The notes beneath the pieces were generated by a model. The model did not search any database, had not been told where the DNA came from, and was given only the letters and a program-made list of their open reading frames with translations. A stretch of 64,000 nucleotides of DNA from the NCBI RefSeq assembly GCF_000247695.1, contig NW_004624854.1, positions 3,472,797 through 3,536,796 on the forward strand. The letters are read 5' to 3'. A program made the position numbers and the translations under genes. The DNA is from Heterocephalus glaber (taxonomy: Eukaryota > Chordata > Mammalia > Rodentia > Bathyergidae). Below, one piece after another: positions 23,406-35,255 of the stretch; the stretch's first letter is position 1, and every line of letters begins with the position of its first letter.

Positions 23406-24310
23406 GAAGCTGCAATTGAGCATCCTCTTTCATCAAGAAACCATAAAATAGATACTTTTCATTTATCACAAATGTTTACATATATAATATATATGATAAT
23501 AGTTTTTAAATTATTCATCCACACAAAGGAGTAATACAACACACACACACATACCAAAAAAAGCATGAAAAGTTACTGATAATATTTTTATAAACCCAGA
23601 CAATGTATTCAAATATTATAGAACTGAAATCTACAATAATACAATGGTTACATTTTTATACACTTTTAAAAAGCTGTAATGATCTAAAAAGAAATGACTT
23701 TCATATATTCATGTCCATTTACAAAGGAATGTTAAAGTTCTCCATTAACAAAAAACAAAACCAAAGCCCCTTTCGCCAGACTTGAGTCTCGGATTTCATC
23801 ACTTGCTTGGGCAACAAGCGCATTAGAAGGCATGGTGTACTTGTTCAGCCTAGGCCTCGTAAGAGTTCTGCTTTCACTATCTCAAAATGCTATAAAATCG
23901 CCATGTGTCACCTCCAATCCATTCTCCTGGACACTGCTGCTCCATATGGAAGTGAGATCCCTGCACCCGCTGTGGGCACCGCAGAACAACCAGCCCAAAC
24001 CTGCAGCTGTCTGCAGCAGCATTAGAGGGCCCAGCTGAGCCCTGAGAATCACTCTGCCTGAACTGATGGCCCTCACAGCTCAAGGCAAGTGACGGGCTGT
24101 GCCTGAGACCAGCAAGTGTCGGCGTGGCTTGCTCTGGAGGAAGAGCTGTTTGCTATTATCACATACTTTAAAAATGGATTTTTTTCCTAGTTCAAATTTT
24201 AGAATATAAAAAAAAGGTACATGTCATACATGAAAAGTTAGAGTTTAAGTTGGTAGGAGCTCTTGGAATGGAAAACTTCTGGACGATTTCTACTAGATAT
24301 GGACATATTA
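23406..24310. other. Intergenic; GC-richer patch
   Basis: An AT-rich first half with a short (AC)n tract near 23540, then a GC-richer patch at 23920-24150 with short open frames on both strands that I could not assign. Confidence 0.35.
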
Positions 24311-24393
24311 AGGACTGGGGGTGGCTCAGCACTTTCCTAGCATATGTAAGACCCTGGGTTGTATTCCCAGTACTGCAAAAAGTAAAATAAAAT
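24311..24393 (+). mobile_element. Diverged ID-like SINE
   Basis: GGACTGGGGGTGGCTCAGCA, TTTCCTAGCATATGTAAG and CCTGGGTTGTATTCCCAG keep the ID order (A box region, CTAGCA anticodon-arm region, B box region), followed by an A-rich tail. It is older than the GGTACC-ended copies and closer to the generic rodent ID. Confidence 0.7.
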
Positions 24394-24482
24394 GTAGATG
24401 TACATATTCGCATAGTCTATCACACTACTAAATTTGAATATACATATGCACACTTGTATGACTCAATAATTTACCCTTACGT

Positions 24483-25772
24483 GCCAAAGATTAAAGCTAG
24501 ACCTATATTTCTCGCCATGCACTAAACTAAAGTCTAAATGGATTAAAGATCTAAATATTAAAACAGAAAAGCTGAATCGGCAGGAACAGAGGTTAGGTAG
24601 AACTCTTGAAGACATTGGTGTAGGAAAAGATTTTTTGAACAAAACCTCAGTTGTCCATGAACTAGCACAATCAACAAGTGGGATCTCTTCTTACTAAAAA
24701 GCTTCTACACAGCAAGAGAAAACATCAACAGGGTGAAGAGACAACCCTCAATGAGGGAAAAATTTTTCACCAGCTGTCCCTCAGACAAAGATCTACTATC
24801 TAAAATCTATAAAGAACTTTAAAAATCAGACCTCCTAAATTTAAAGACCCAATCCAAAAATGGGCATCTGAAATGAATAGACAGTTCTCAGACAAAGAAG
24901 TAAAAATAGAAAATAAACATGAAAAAATGTTCAACATCACTGGTCATTTGAGAGATGCAAATGAAAACAACGCTGAGATTCCACCTCACCCCAGAAAGAA
25001 TGCCTGGTGGGAAAACAACTAATAACAAATGCTGGTGGGGCTGTGGGGAAAGAGGAACCCTGCTCCACTGCTGGTGGGAGTGTAGAATGGTGCGACCACT
25101 GTGGAAACCAATATGACAATACCTCAGAGAAGTAGGACTGGAAGTCCCATTTGACCCAGCTATTTCCCTGCTGGGTATCTTCCCCAAAGAATTGAAAGAA
25201 TCATACCACAGTGATATATGTGCACCCATGTTCATAGCAGCACAATTTGTAATAGCAAAACTTGGAAGCAGGGCAATTGCCCATCAACTGGAGACTGGAT
25301 AAAGAAAATGTGTTTTTTTTATAAAATGGAGTACTACTCAGCCATAAAAAATGAGAAATTAGAGACATTTATAGCTAAATGGATGCACATTGAGGCCATA
25401 CTCTTCAGGGAAATAAATAGGCCACACATGTGTAAATACTGAATAGTTTCTCTAGTGTGAGAAACTGAAAGTGTAAATAAGGACTAAAAGGTATAATAGA
25501 TAATGTGAAATAGGAAGAAAAGGGGCAAAGGGGAAGGGGAATTGGGAGGGGTAGTGGAAAGGAAAGAAGGAAATGGAATTAATATGAGAAAATGAAAAAA
25601 TGGAAACAAAGTCTTTGTAAACTGGGAGGAATGGAGGGGTTGAAGGGAGGGCAGGGAAACAGGGAAAAAATAAGAATCAAGAGAGATTATGTAAAGGTGC
25701 AAATTTCCAATGATGAATGTCATTATATTATATATATAAATGTACCAATAAAATTAATTTAAAAAAATAATC
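24483..25772 (+). mobile_element. 5'-truncated L1 with ORF2 tail and 3' UTR
   Basis: Sense L1 ORF2 C-terminal blocks are clear: TAAATGGATTAAAGATCTAA, AACATCACTGGTCATTTGAG, AATGCTGGTGGGGCTGTGGG, TCCCTGCTGGGTATCTTCCC, GCCCATCAACTGGAGACTGG, then the conserved KMEYYSAIKNEKLE reading. ORF2 ends at TGA near 25441. The purine-rich 3' UTR holds a G-quadruplex-like run at 25522-25551. It ends in AATGTACCAATAAAATT and an A-rich tail. Multiple stops upstream mark it as dead. The same 3' UTR recurs at 175, 14870 and 49013. Confidence 0.9.
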
Positions 25773-27179
25773 ATAATTCACCCTTAGACATGTAACCTTT
25801 AAAATGCAAATGTGTGCACTAAATAACATAAACTCAAATGTTCATATAGGCAGCCAAAATATCCATAATTAACTGCAGATTCGTGCAATGTAATACTATA
25901 CAGAAAGAAAGTGAATTAATTACTGATATCTACATTAAATATATTTTTCTCACATAATCTTGAGTGTGAAGAACCTGCTATATAATTTATTCTGCAATTA
26001 TGTAAAGTTTAAAAATAATCAAATTTAACCTAGTGATTAAGAAGATAAGAGAGTGATTATGACAATGAGTGATGCAGAGGCAGCATAGAGGAGTGGCCAC
26101 AATTCTAGAAATGTTCTACTTACTGTGAAGGGATGATCACATGGATGCATTGTTACCTTTGCAAAAATTACTGAAAAGTATTTTTATACAGTATGTACTT
26201 TCCTGCATATTGTTAATTCAACAGAATTTGAGGTGACTTAAAATGATTTATTGGAAAGAAAATTCATCTTTACCATATCTTTATATCTTTATGGTCCTGT
26301 AGTTATGCGATTAAGAATAAATCATTCATAAACAATCTTGTAGAAACACAAAACAGAAATACCCCCTCTCCCTGAAAGTTTCTCTTATTATTTTAACCTA
26401 CACTCTCATTTGAGAGTTTTAATAAAATTAAAGATTCAACCTGTCAAAACACATTTTGTTTTCATGCTTTATACTCTGCCTTCCTTGTTTCTCCAGTAAA
26501 TCATATTTCCAAATGTCATCACATCTCTGTCCAAATGTGTTTTCTACTTCTCTTCTTTAGGTCAGGAGTAATTGATTGCCAATTGCCTATGATATATCAA
26601 GCATTTTTCAAGGAGCTCATTACAGAAAAGGGGATCAAAGTGATTACAGGATTTTCTTCATTTCTTTCCATCTCTAACGGAGGGAGATAAATGGCCAAAT
26701 GATTATGACAAGACAAGATATCAAGATGTGACTTGCTATGTAGTCTCAACATTTTTTCTCCTCTTGATCCATGAGATGTGATCAATACATAAATACCATG
26801 AGTGTTTGCCTCATGGCTTCTAATGGAAAGGCAAGGATCTTCCATATGAGAAGCGGCACATCCAATCTTAGTGTGTAACTGTGTGACAAGTTCCAGCCTG
26901 CACACCGCAGAGTCAGTTGTGAGTTACGTTGAGAGGAGGGGCTTTAAAGTGCCCAGTAAATCAGGTGTCATGAGGCGAGCATCCCAGCCCAGCTGCACCA
27001 CTGTGCTGCTCTGGATTCCAGATTTTTGAGAAATGTCATCATGGCAGACAACACTTGGGTCTAGGTTATGATGCTGTCACCCAGTTTAGAGTTCTCAGTG
27101 GAAATCACCCAGTCATCCTCATGTGAAAAGGGTGTCAATCAAGAGCCAATAGAAGGAAATACTGACTGTGTTTTTTGAC
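25773..27179. other. Intergenic, nothing certain
   Basis: AT-rich until about 26560, then more balanced. A 102-codon frame on the minus strand (26597-26905) is not recognised and has no supporting context. Confidence 0.3.
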
Positions 27180-27662
27180 ATTGGGGGAACCATGTGAGCT
27201 GAGTTTGATCCCAGGAACACTAGGGTGAACTCTGAGATTTTTAAGGAATGATGGGCATGAAAAATAGCTTGAGACGTGAACAAATGATTTCATCCTCCAA
27301 CATGACAACACTCCGTGTCTCACATCGCTTCAAAAATGGCAAATTCTGCCAAGTACAAATGTTACAGTGTGTCCTCATCCACTGCATCTACTGCCACGGT
27401 GACTTCTGGCTCTTCCCCAAAGTATAAGTAATCTTAAAAATTAAACATTTTGAATTGATTCACAACACAGAGACAAGCCACAACTGCACAAGTAAAGACC
27501 TTCAGGAAAGAAAACTCCTTCAGAAAATGACAAGAAGAATGGAATAAATGTGTTAGAATCAAGGGGGAGTTTTTTTCAGGGGGTCCTAATTTCAATACTT
27601 CTTTTATTGTAATTATTCTTAAAAATTTGAACATTCACTATATTGTTTGATCACACCTCTTA
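27180..27662 (+). mobile_element. Mariner (MARNA-like) relic, copy C, ordinary orientation
   Basis: Sense-strand mariner transposase remains run in order: a decayed HDN-A-H motif (CAACATGACAACACTCC), the DFWLFPK motif at GTGACTTCTGGCTCTTCCCC, AAACATTTTGAATTGATTCA, the KEDFQNCF region at about 27510-27560, then AGTTTTTTTCAGGGGGTCC. The right terminal repeat reads ACATTCACTATATTGTTTGA and ends TCACACCTC. Unlike the copies at 2795 and 6976 it is not palindromic. Frameshifts and stops abolish coding. Confidence 0.78.
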
Positions 27663-30604
27663 ATGATTAGTGGAATATTTTTTTTGTCTCTGAGACAACG
27701 TAACATCTACCCGTCTGGTATGTTAACTCTGTATTTTCAACAAATGATTCACCCATAGCTGTTGTCCTGTCAGTTGTTCACAAATGCCATAGAATAATGA
27801 ACTCTTTCTATGTTCTGAAACATTGGCTTGGCCACAGTGCAGGCTTGGGCAATCGTATGTAAGCCTCCTGGAAGTGTGCTGGACCCCAGTAAAAGCGTTA
27901 TGTGAAATGACACGGTGGGTTATGCACCCCTTACTCCTGTCCTATAGCCATGGAAATGCATTTCCCAGGGAGTGGTTATTACTTGCATCTGTGCTATAAA
28001 AAACCAGGCTGAGTATGGGGCTGAGTCTAACCTGCCAGAGCCCAAAGCAGAGCCCAGCTCAGTCACCCTGCCCCCTGATGATCCCAGCCCCCATGATATC
28101 AGCAACAATCAAATGCCCTTGGTCTTTGCCAAATAGACCAGAACCTGTCATTTGGCAGGAAATGCCATCTGCTGACTGTCACATGCCATGTATGTAACAA
28201 GTCTGATGACTATTTTGAGAAATAACTCTGCTCACAATGTGCTCAAAATCTAAGTTTCTCACATTAACCTGCCTTGAATTTCACCCAAACTGTTAAAAAG
28301 AAACATTTCAACATTCTATAATTTCTGAACTGCTTTAAATTTCTGATGCTTTCTTGGAGCTTTATGTTGAATATTTGCATTTGACTATGGTCTAAAATAA
28401 AATTTCCAAAACCTTGTCACACAAAACATAAATATTTTTTTCCTTAAACATAGTTCTGTGAACTTATCTACCTTATAGGTGAACGTCAAACAGCCATTTC
28501 TAGCATAGCTGTCGATCCCTACTGCAAATTTGTGTGCTTTATGTAATTTGCATGTAGTAAGATCAGAAGCTATCATCACTGACTACGGGGAACATTAAGA
28601 ACATCTTTGATTAGAAAGTATTTCAAAGTTTTGGAAGTTTTTTTTCCTTTGGCGATTAAGGAATATTCATTTTGTCATTTCCTCTTTCTGATGAACTAAT
28701 ATAAGGAGAGTAAATAATAATTCATCATTTTGCATCTCAATTCCTACAGCTATCCATTTGAAATCTTTTTCTGGAGAGAATATGGGCTCATACTTTTATT
28801 GTTGCTTTCTTCTTTGCATCTTCTCTTCCTAAACCCAGCTGTTTCATAACTTTTCTTCCATCTATAGAAGCATCACAGCTCCTCCGTGGTGATTCTGACC
28901 ACCTGAAGTTCTCCATGTGATCAGGTATCCTGTACAAAGCGTAATTCTCTTCAACAGGCCCAGCTAATTAAGTTCTGTAATCAAGGACACTGAAGCCAAG
29001 AGATGATTTAAAAATTAAATGCTGAAAACAGAACAACATAATTTACTCCACAATTAAATGATTAGAGATGAAGAAACTCTGGCCTATTTCATCTATCTGT
29101 AACATTACAAAAGCTTGGCAATGAATTTTAACATCTTTAACATTTTCCATTATAACACTGGGCCCCTTCAGCTTTACTGTGGAACTCTTTCCTCTAATCT
29201 GGATAGCTTGGGGTGCTTTTTAGCAGCTGGCTTTGCACTCTCTGTGTACATAGGATAACACTGAAGAGACCCTCCGGCTATGCTGTTTTGCAGGGGCTGA
29301 TTCTGGTGTCTGTTGTCTACAGATGATACAATTTTCGTGCTGAGATGAACATGCTAGTCCTGCAGTGGTGACACCAGAGCATGGTGCTTGGCTCTGTGAT
29401 CCTCTCTCAACCCCATGTCCCCCTCTCTGTTCCATATTACTCCAATCATCAAGGATGGTTGCATGCATCTCTCCGGTATTCTGCTGCCTGTTGAGGCTGT
29501 GGAAAGGCAGGGACACTTCAGTTTACTGTAACCGGTAGAGGATTAGCAGCTGCTCTGTGACCTGTGTGTTCTCAGGATTAGGAGTTAAATGGTGTGAATT
29601 TTGGTTTTATTTATTTGAGAGAACTTTCAAGGAAACAGTGATAGCTAAGGTTTTAATGTTGGTTTAGGTTCTTTCAATGTCGAAACATAAGTTAAGCTTT
29701 TGCTTCAACTTGGTCAAAAGTAATCTGAAATTGTTCTCTTCTACCCTGAAAATGTGAACACAGTAGAAATGGAGACAATTAACCAGAAGAAATGAAATAT
29801 TAAATATTCATATTCCATAGCAAAATTATAAGATAAAACTTCCACATACGATTAACAATACTCACTTAGCTTGAAATAATTTTTAATATGAGTTCCATAT
29901 TGTTTAGGATAATATAATTATAATTAGGTTATCTAATACCCTCTGAGCACCACATTGTTATTTAAAGCACTAAGGCATAAATCAAAAAAATCTAGGAAAT
30001 CTATCACTTAAATAACTTAATCCTTAAACTTTAACATTTTAGGTAAAGTTAAAAAATGAATTGTTAAAGTTAATATGTAATCAACACATTCTTCAAAAAT
30101 TATCTAATTTGTAAAAGTGTCTTTAGTACTTTGGGAACATAAATATTTTTATAATTAATTGCTTTTATTTCTTACTAGACTTTACTTTGCTGAAAACTTT
30201 ATCTTTCTCACTCGTGACTGCAATTGAAAGAAAGTGCATTTACTTAAAATGATGTGGGCCCACAAGCTTAGCAATTTAAAGACTATTTTATATTTAGAGG
30301 CTATTCTTTTAACTCATTAAAATATTTGATGGGATATTTCCGATTTTGAATTTGTTCCTTTTACAACACTATTTTTCGAAATGATACCATGAAGCCACGA
30401 TTGTATTGGAGATATTATTACTTAGTGTAATTAAGTGAACTTACTATATTAACACAGTAAGTGTGTATTTCCCATTCGTACGAAGTGGGATATTCAGAAG
30501 AATGCCTTCAGGAGCAACTAACTAAACAGATGACTCCCCAAATCATCAAAAAAGAGAAGAGGAATAACACAGAAAGGATGCTCATTTCAAATTATTTTGG
30601 ATTT
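27663..30604. other. Long stretch without recognised gene
   Basis: About 2.9 kb. Near 27900-28050 a TATA-like GCTATAAAAAACC follows a GC-richer stretch and could be an LTR or promoter fragment, but no family was recognised. A GC-richer patch at 29200-29560 has a 98-codon minus-strand frame without identity. The remainder is AT-rich. Confidence 0.3.
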
Positions 30605-30985
30605 AAAGGGATATAAATCTAGTTTCTGCTGTACTAACTTTTTGACAAACTTTGTGGCTTAAAATTTATTATCTTACACTTCTGAGAGTCAGAAATCTGA
30701 AATGGTTTCACCAAGGTAAAATCAGAGTGTTTGCAGGGCTTCATTCCACTGGGAGCATCTAAATCAGGGCTCTTACATTTTCCAGCTTGAGGAACCCATT
30801 TCCTGGTCCACCGGTCCAGTCCATTTTTAAAGCAAGTGATGGTCAGTCAAGGCTTGCCACTATTCCAGGTCTCTCTGATTCTGACTCCTCTATTTCTTTA
30901 CCCCCACTTAAGAACACTGTGGCTACGATAGGTCCACCAGGTTATCTCAAGTTATTCTCCTTAACATTGCCTGATTAGCAGCCTG
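30605..30985 (-). mobile_element. MLT1-like MaLR LTR, antisense
   Basis: Antisense MLT1 landmarks appear in order: TTTGTGGCTTAAAATTTATT, TCTTACACTTCTGAGAGTCA, GAAATCTGAAATGG, GGTAAAATCAGAGTGTTTGC, AGGGCTTCATTCCACTGGGA, CTCTCTGATTCTGACTCC and ATAGGTCCACCAGGTTATCT. It is an ancient non-autonomous ERVL-related LTR with no coding capacity. Confidence 0.72.
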
Positions 30986-32878
30986 AATTTAAACTGCGGT
31001 GTTCCTGTCCCCGTTGCTCTGCAGCCCACACACAGCTCCACAGGCACGGAGGTAAGGACCCAGACACCTTGGTGGAGCCGTGATTCTGCTGCCCCCTTAG
31101 CTCCACACATGATGCCCTAATCTCACCACACAGACATCCCGGGCCATGGACAGTCCTTCCTGTCTATCCGACTGCTTCCCAGCAACAGAGACAACATGGT
31201 TCTGAAAGAGTACTTAGTGAATGTGAGAAGTCACATAACACTCAAAGATCCTAAGTTAGCAGCAAGTCATTCACAAATAGTTTCCTAATCATCTTAGGAA
31301 AGATAATGGGCCCAAGAGGCAGACAGCCCATGCTGCTTTGTGATGCGGACCCCGTCTCACACTCTAATGAGTACCTCCACCCAGGGACCTGTGAGTGGGA
31401 TCTCCCCCAAATCCTCTTTTCCCACAGTGCAGTTTCACTCAAGCCACACACCTCTGGCTCTTCTCAATATGATTTCAGAGGAGCCCTGCTTTTCACACTG
31501 GCGTGTGATATATGTACCTTGTTCTTTGGAATAAACTCAACTTTCTTTTATTTCTTCAGGCCTAACATTAGACTTTTTATTCCTGCGTTTTCCTTCTTGC
31601 TTTCCTCTCTACATAAGATATTTGTTTTTCTTTTCTTTTTTCAGTTTTGTCATCGATAAAGTTATTTATTTATTTTAATTAGTACATGTTTTATGCAGTT
31701 TGTGACCATCTTGAGGAATAGTTACAGCTGGTTTCTTCTTCTGTTGTTGTTTTGGTGGCCTACCCTTGCCCTCTTCCCCTTTTCCCTGGTCCTATATTTC
31801 ATTCTGGCTGATATCGTTGGTCTTAGCTCATGTTTTGGCCTGTAATGTTTACATACATAAGATATTCTTGATGCCTGTTGTATCTAAAGCAAGGCGCTGG
31901 GCAGTGTGTTATTACTATGGGAGTCTTGTCAGTCTCCTGGACTGGAGAAGTGTTCTCTGATCTTCTGATGAAATCTCAGTCTTTGGATTGTGGAGTAGAC
32001 CTGTCTCTCCAGGTCTTTCTGTCTCTCCTCCAGGAGGAGAGATTCTCCTCTCGCACCTAAACATTTCTGAAGCTCCAGCAGCTGTCCCTCACATTTCCCA
32101 TTCTACTCTCCCAAGAAAAGCAGCTCAGGACTCTGCCCTCACCATGCCACTTGGCAATGTTCTCATCCTGCGAAGGGAGCTTCTGTCTGAAGTCTGATGG
32201 ATTTGGGGATGGTTGCCCCTGTCCCAGCCAGCACCATGGGTAGGCTTCTCTCTGGCTTGATTCCCTTGTCCCTGAATGAGTGTGAGAATCCTGAATGAAA
32301 TATCTGCAGAGATGTGAGGCTCCCTCAGTGAGAGTGGCCCCCAAGAGAGCTCCCCACACATACCAAGCCACACCCAGCCTCAGGGAATCTGTTGGTTTGG
32401 GTACTTTATTGTGACTTCAGTGTACCTTGGGGCTCTAGGGCTCTGCGTGCTTTCTTCCAGGTAAGCACAGGCCCAGGTCCTGTGCCTCACCTGCAGGCAC
32501 TTGGTTTTCAAACCTTGTTGTGGTAGAGTCTGTGCTTTCAAAGAATGCCACTGCCTTTTAGCTTGTCTGTTTATTCCTTTCTCATTCTAAATGTTCCCGG
32601 AGCATCACCTGTCCACAGTGAGGCAGGTTCTCTCTATTTCATAATGACAGCTTGATATTTTTATCCACATTAACATTTGAAATATGTTTTTGGTAGCATA
32701 GAAATTAATTTTTCCGTAATGATTAGACAATGAGTTGTCCCAAAGTATTTACCATTAACCTCAGAAGAATATTTGCATAGATTGAATTTGTTTTGCGTAT
32801 GTATTAAATTTTCTTTCTGATATTCACTAACCTTCTCCTACTTTTCTTTAGTATTGTATATGTTTAAATGTTATAACT
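30986..32878. other. Unassigned, partly GC-balanced
   Basis: Contains several 60-117 codon frames on both strands (for example 31306-31659 and 32057-32371) that overlap each other and match nothing I know. TTATTTTAATTAGTACATG near 31669 could start an antisense L1 3' end, but the rest of that segment does not match well. Confidence 0.3.
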
Positions 32879-32945
32879 TTTTTTTTTTTGGTACCGGGGA
32901 TCAAACTCGGGACCTTAGCCTTGCGAGGCAGGCGGCGGCACCACT
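32879..32945 (-). mobile_element. ID-type SINE, antisense, 5' truncated
   Basis: Reverse-complement ID: T run, GGTACCGGGGATCAAACTCG, CTTGCGAGGCAGGCGGCGGC. It stops before the TTTAGCTCA head. Upstream TTATAACTTT and downstream CTGTAACTTT form an imperfect target-site duplication. The A/B-box similarity puts it in the same young subfamily as the copy at 33037. Confidence 0.85.
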
Positions 32946-33036
32946 AATTGCTGTAACTTTTATAAAGAGTTTTGACACATAATATTTAAAGTTGAAGTAT
33001 AAATGGCCAACTACTCTATTAGAAATATTACACATA

Positions 33037-33134
33037 GGGCCGGGGATTTAGCTCAGTGGTTCCGACGCTTGCCTCAAAAGCACAAGGACCCGAGTTCGAT
33101 CTCCGGTACCAAAAAAAAAAAAAAAAAAAAAAAA
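33037..33134 (+). mobile_element. ID-type SINE with target-site duplication
   Basis: Full-length: GGGCCGGGGATTTAGCTCAG, GAGTTCGATCTCCGGTACC and about 25 A. It is bounded by the 9-bp duplication ATTACACAT (33027-33035 and 33134-33142). The intact boxes, long pure A tail and perfect duplication suggest a fairly recent L1-mediated insertion. Confidence 0.93.
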
Positions 33135-33138
33135 TTAC

Positions 33139-33895
33139 ACATTGCTGGCCATTAGCTAAATGTGAATTAAAACAACACTGAGACACCACCTTATTCCTGA
33201 AAGAATTCCCATCATCAAAGAAATCAAATAACAACAAATGCTGGCAAGGCTGCAAAGAATAAGAAATCCTTCTACATGGTTGGTAAAAAATGTAAACTGG
33301 CATGATCACTATGGAAATAGGTATGGAGATTACTCAAAATCAAAAACTAGAAATTCCAGTCAACCAGTTATTTCTCTTCTACATATCTTCCTGAAAGTGT
33401 TAATGACACCATATTATAGTAATACATGCCATGCTTATGTTTATTCCAGCACAATTCATAATAGCTAATTCTTGGAAATGGCGTATATGTCCATCAGCAG
33501 TGAATGGATAAAGAAAATGTGGTATTTACACACCATGGAGTACTACTCTGCCCTAGGGAAGGATAAACTTGAGTCATCTGCAGGAAAATGGACGTACCTT
33601 GAGAACATAATGTGAGGTGAAGTAACACAGGCACACAACCTTAAATATCACATAGTCTCTCTTACATGAGACCTTCAAAGTTTAAATGAATTAAGCAGAA
33701 AAATAAATGATAGATTTACAAAACAGAAAGCCAGACCTTTTGGAAATGTAAAATGTTCAAGAGATGGAGGGAGAGGGAGGGAAGAGAGAGAGGCGATGTA
33801 AAAAGTGTTGGGATGTGCTCCGTATGTGTAGCTCCACACAAAGAAATGTCACCAGTATGTACTGCTAGCAGGTACTAATAAAACAGGCTCTATCA
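33139..33895 (+). mobile_element. L1 ORF2 tail and 3' UTR, older subfamily
   Basis: Sense blocks: CATTGCTGGCCATTAGC, AACAACACTGAGACACCACC, ACAAATGCTGGCAAGGCTG, AGCACAATTCATAATAGCTA, TGTCCATCAGCAGTGAATGG, AAAATGTGGTATTTACACAC and CATGGAGTACTACTCTG. A GA-rich 3' UTR and CTAATAAAACAGG follow. The first bases overlap the ID target duplication. No open frame. Confidence 0.8.
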
Positions 33896-33899
33896 TTTT

Positions 33900-33965
33900 C
33901 CTTTTCCAGGCTGGGAATAGAGTCCCACGAGTATGCTAGGCAAGTGCTCTATCTCCAGATTTCCC
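33900..33965 (-). mobile_element. Decayed ID-related SINE, antisense
   Basis: CAGGCTGGGAATAGAGTCCC and TGCTAGGCAAGTGCTCTATC match the antisense ID/B4-tail order (GGATTGAACCC, then GCTAGGCAAGCGCTCTACC). It is short and diverged. Confidence 0.6.
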
Positions 33966-34832
33966 AATCATTGTTTACCAAGCATAATTTAAGTGTTTAA
34001 AATAATATTCTTATAAATCTTTCCAAGTAATTGAAAACAAGATCTTGTTATACCATTTCATTTACTGCAAGAAGTATTTTATATATCTGCAAAGTTTTTC
34101 AAATGGTCAATATAATTTCACACAGTTACTTTTGTATCAGTCTTCATGATTGAAGTTATCTTAAATATAGCATTTCATATTATATGTTCAATATGATTAT
34201 TTGTTTCATATAAATGCTATCATTTATATATGACATATATTTTTAGATATTGATCAACTCTAGCATCCATTTTTAATTCATTCTATATAAGTGAGAAATG
34301 CCCATTGCAAATACTGAGACAAAATTTATGTGTCAAGTTAGAAAACAGTACATGAAAATTAGTTTCTAACTATAATTCAAATGCACTATTTTTGAGAAAA
34401 TATAAAGGAAACAAATAAAAATGTTCTATAAATTTTATTTACAAACCATATTCCATCTTCATTAGGACAGGAAATATCTTTTTACCAGAACAAATTATAA
34501 TCATACTTGTACTTCAGTTTAATATATCAATAAATTTGATAGAAATGCACAAAACTATAATGCAGGCAGACTGTTCATACATATAAATGTTACCAAATAA
34601 AACTTAATGTTTTCAAGTTTATTTTGTTTCCTTAAAATGTAAGTGTAAATTATTTTATGAACAATTATACAAGGAAGTATTGCTCTTTGATAATTCAAAA
34701 TTTTTAATTACTTTAAAATTACTAAAAATGTCCCATAAGTTGATCAGTGGACTCCACATTCTTCATTTCTGATACTTGCTATTTGTAGTTTTCTTTTCAG
34801 ACCAACAGTGTCATTATCACTTTGTTCTTATT
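33966..34832. other. AT-rich intergenic
   Basis: Strongly AT-rich with no supported feature. Confidence 0.4.
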
Positions 34833-34845
34833 ACCAAGTAATCCA

Positions 34846-34937
34846 GGGCTGGGGATTTAGCTCAGTGGTTTTCCTGCCTGCTGTGCAAGTGCAAGGACCC
34901 AAGTTCAATCCCTGGTACAAAAAAAAAAAAAAAAAAG
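34846..34937 (+). mobile_element. ID-type SINE at the head of a larger retroposed unit
   Basis: Head GGGCTGGGGATTTAGCTCAG, end AATCCCTGGTAC followed by an A run to 34937. It abuts the left copy of a 13-bp repeat ACCAAGTAATCCA (34833-34845). The matching right copy is not at its A tail but at 35256-35268, beyond about 180 bp of other sequence and an assembly gap. Confidence 0.9.
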
Positions 34938-35221
34938 TAGTAGGCCTGTACCACTGAAGAGCGTGAAATACACTTGCTCTGCTTCCTTTACTAGATCCAA
35001 ACTTACATGTGATGCTAATGAATAAGCATAATGGAAAGTATGGGGTGGAGTTGCTAACCTTGATCTATTAGATTTGAAGAGTCAGTCTGAGCTCTTTTCC
35101 TTATTTCTCTTGTTTTCTTTNNNNNNNNNNNNNNNNNNNNNNNNNNNNNNNNNNNNNNNNNNNNNNNNNNNNNNNNNNNNNNNNNNNNNNNNNNNNNNNN
35201 NNNNNNNNNNNNNNNNNNNNA

Positions 35222-35252
<31 letters not shown>

Positions 35253-35255
35253 GGA
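34938..35255 (+). mobile_element. Probable 3'-transduced flank of the ID element
   Basis: Unique-looking sequence (34938-35120), a 100-N gap, then an A-rich tail (35221-35254, A runs with AAAG units), immediately followed by the second copy of ACCAAGTAATCCA. Most simply, an ID transcript read through its own A tract, was polyadenylated downstream and retroposed as one unit. Because of the gap this is an inference. Two nested insertions are the alternative. Confidence 0.5.
35121..35220. other. Assembly gap (100 N)
   Basis: Exactly 100 N, a usual placeholder for a gap of unknown size. The left edge is T-rich (CTTGTTTTCTTT) and the right edge is pure A, so homopolymer or hairpin sequence probably broke the assembly. 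Open frames reading across it are artefacts. Confidence 0.97.

Noticed and set aside
27840..28190. TATA-like GCTATAAAAAACC with a GC-richer leader
   Set aside because: No polyadenylation signal, LTR ends or known family could be recognised, so neither an LTR nor a promoter is supported.
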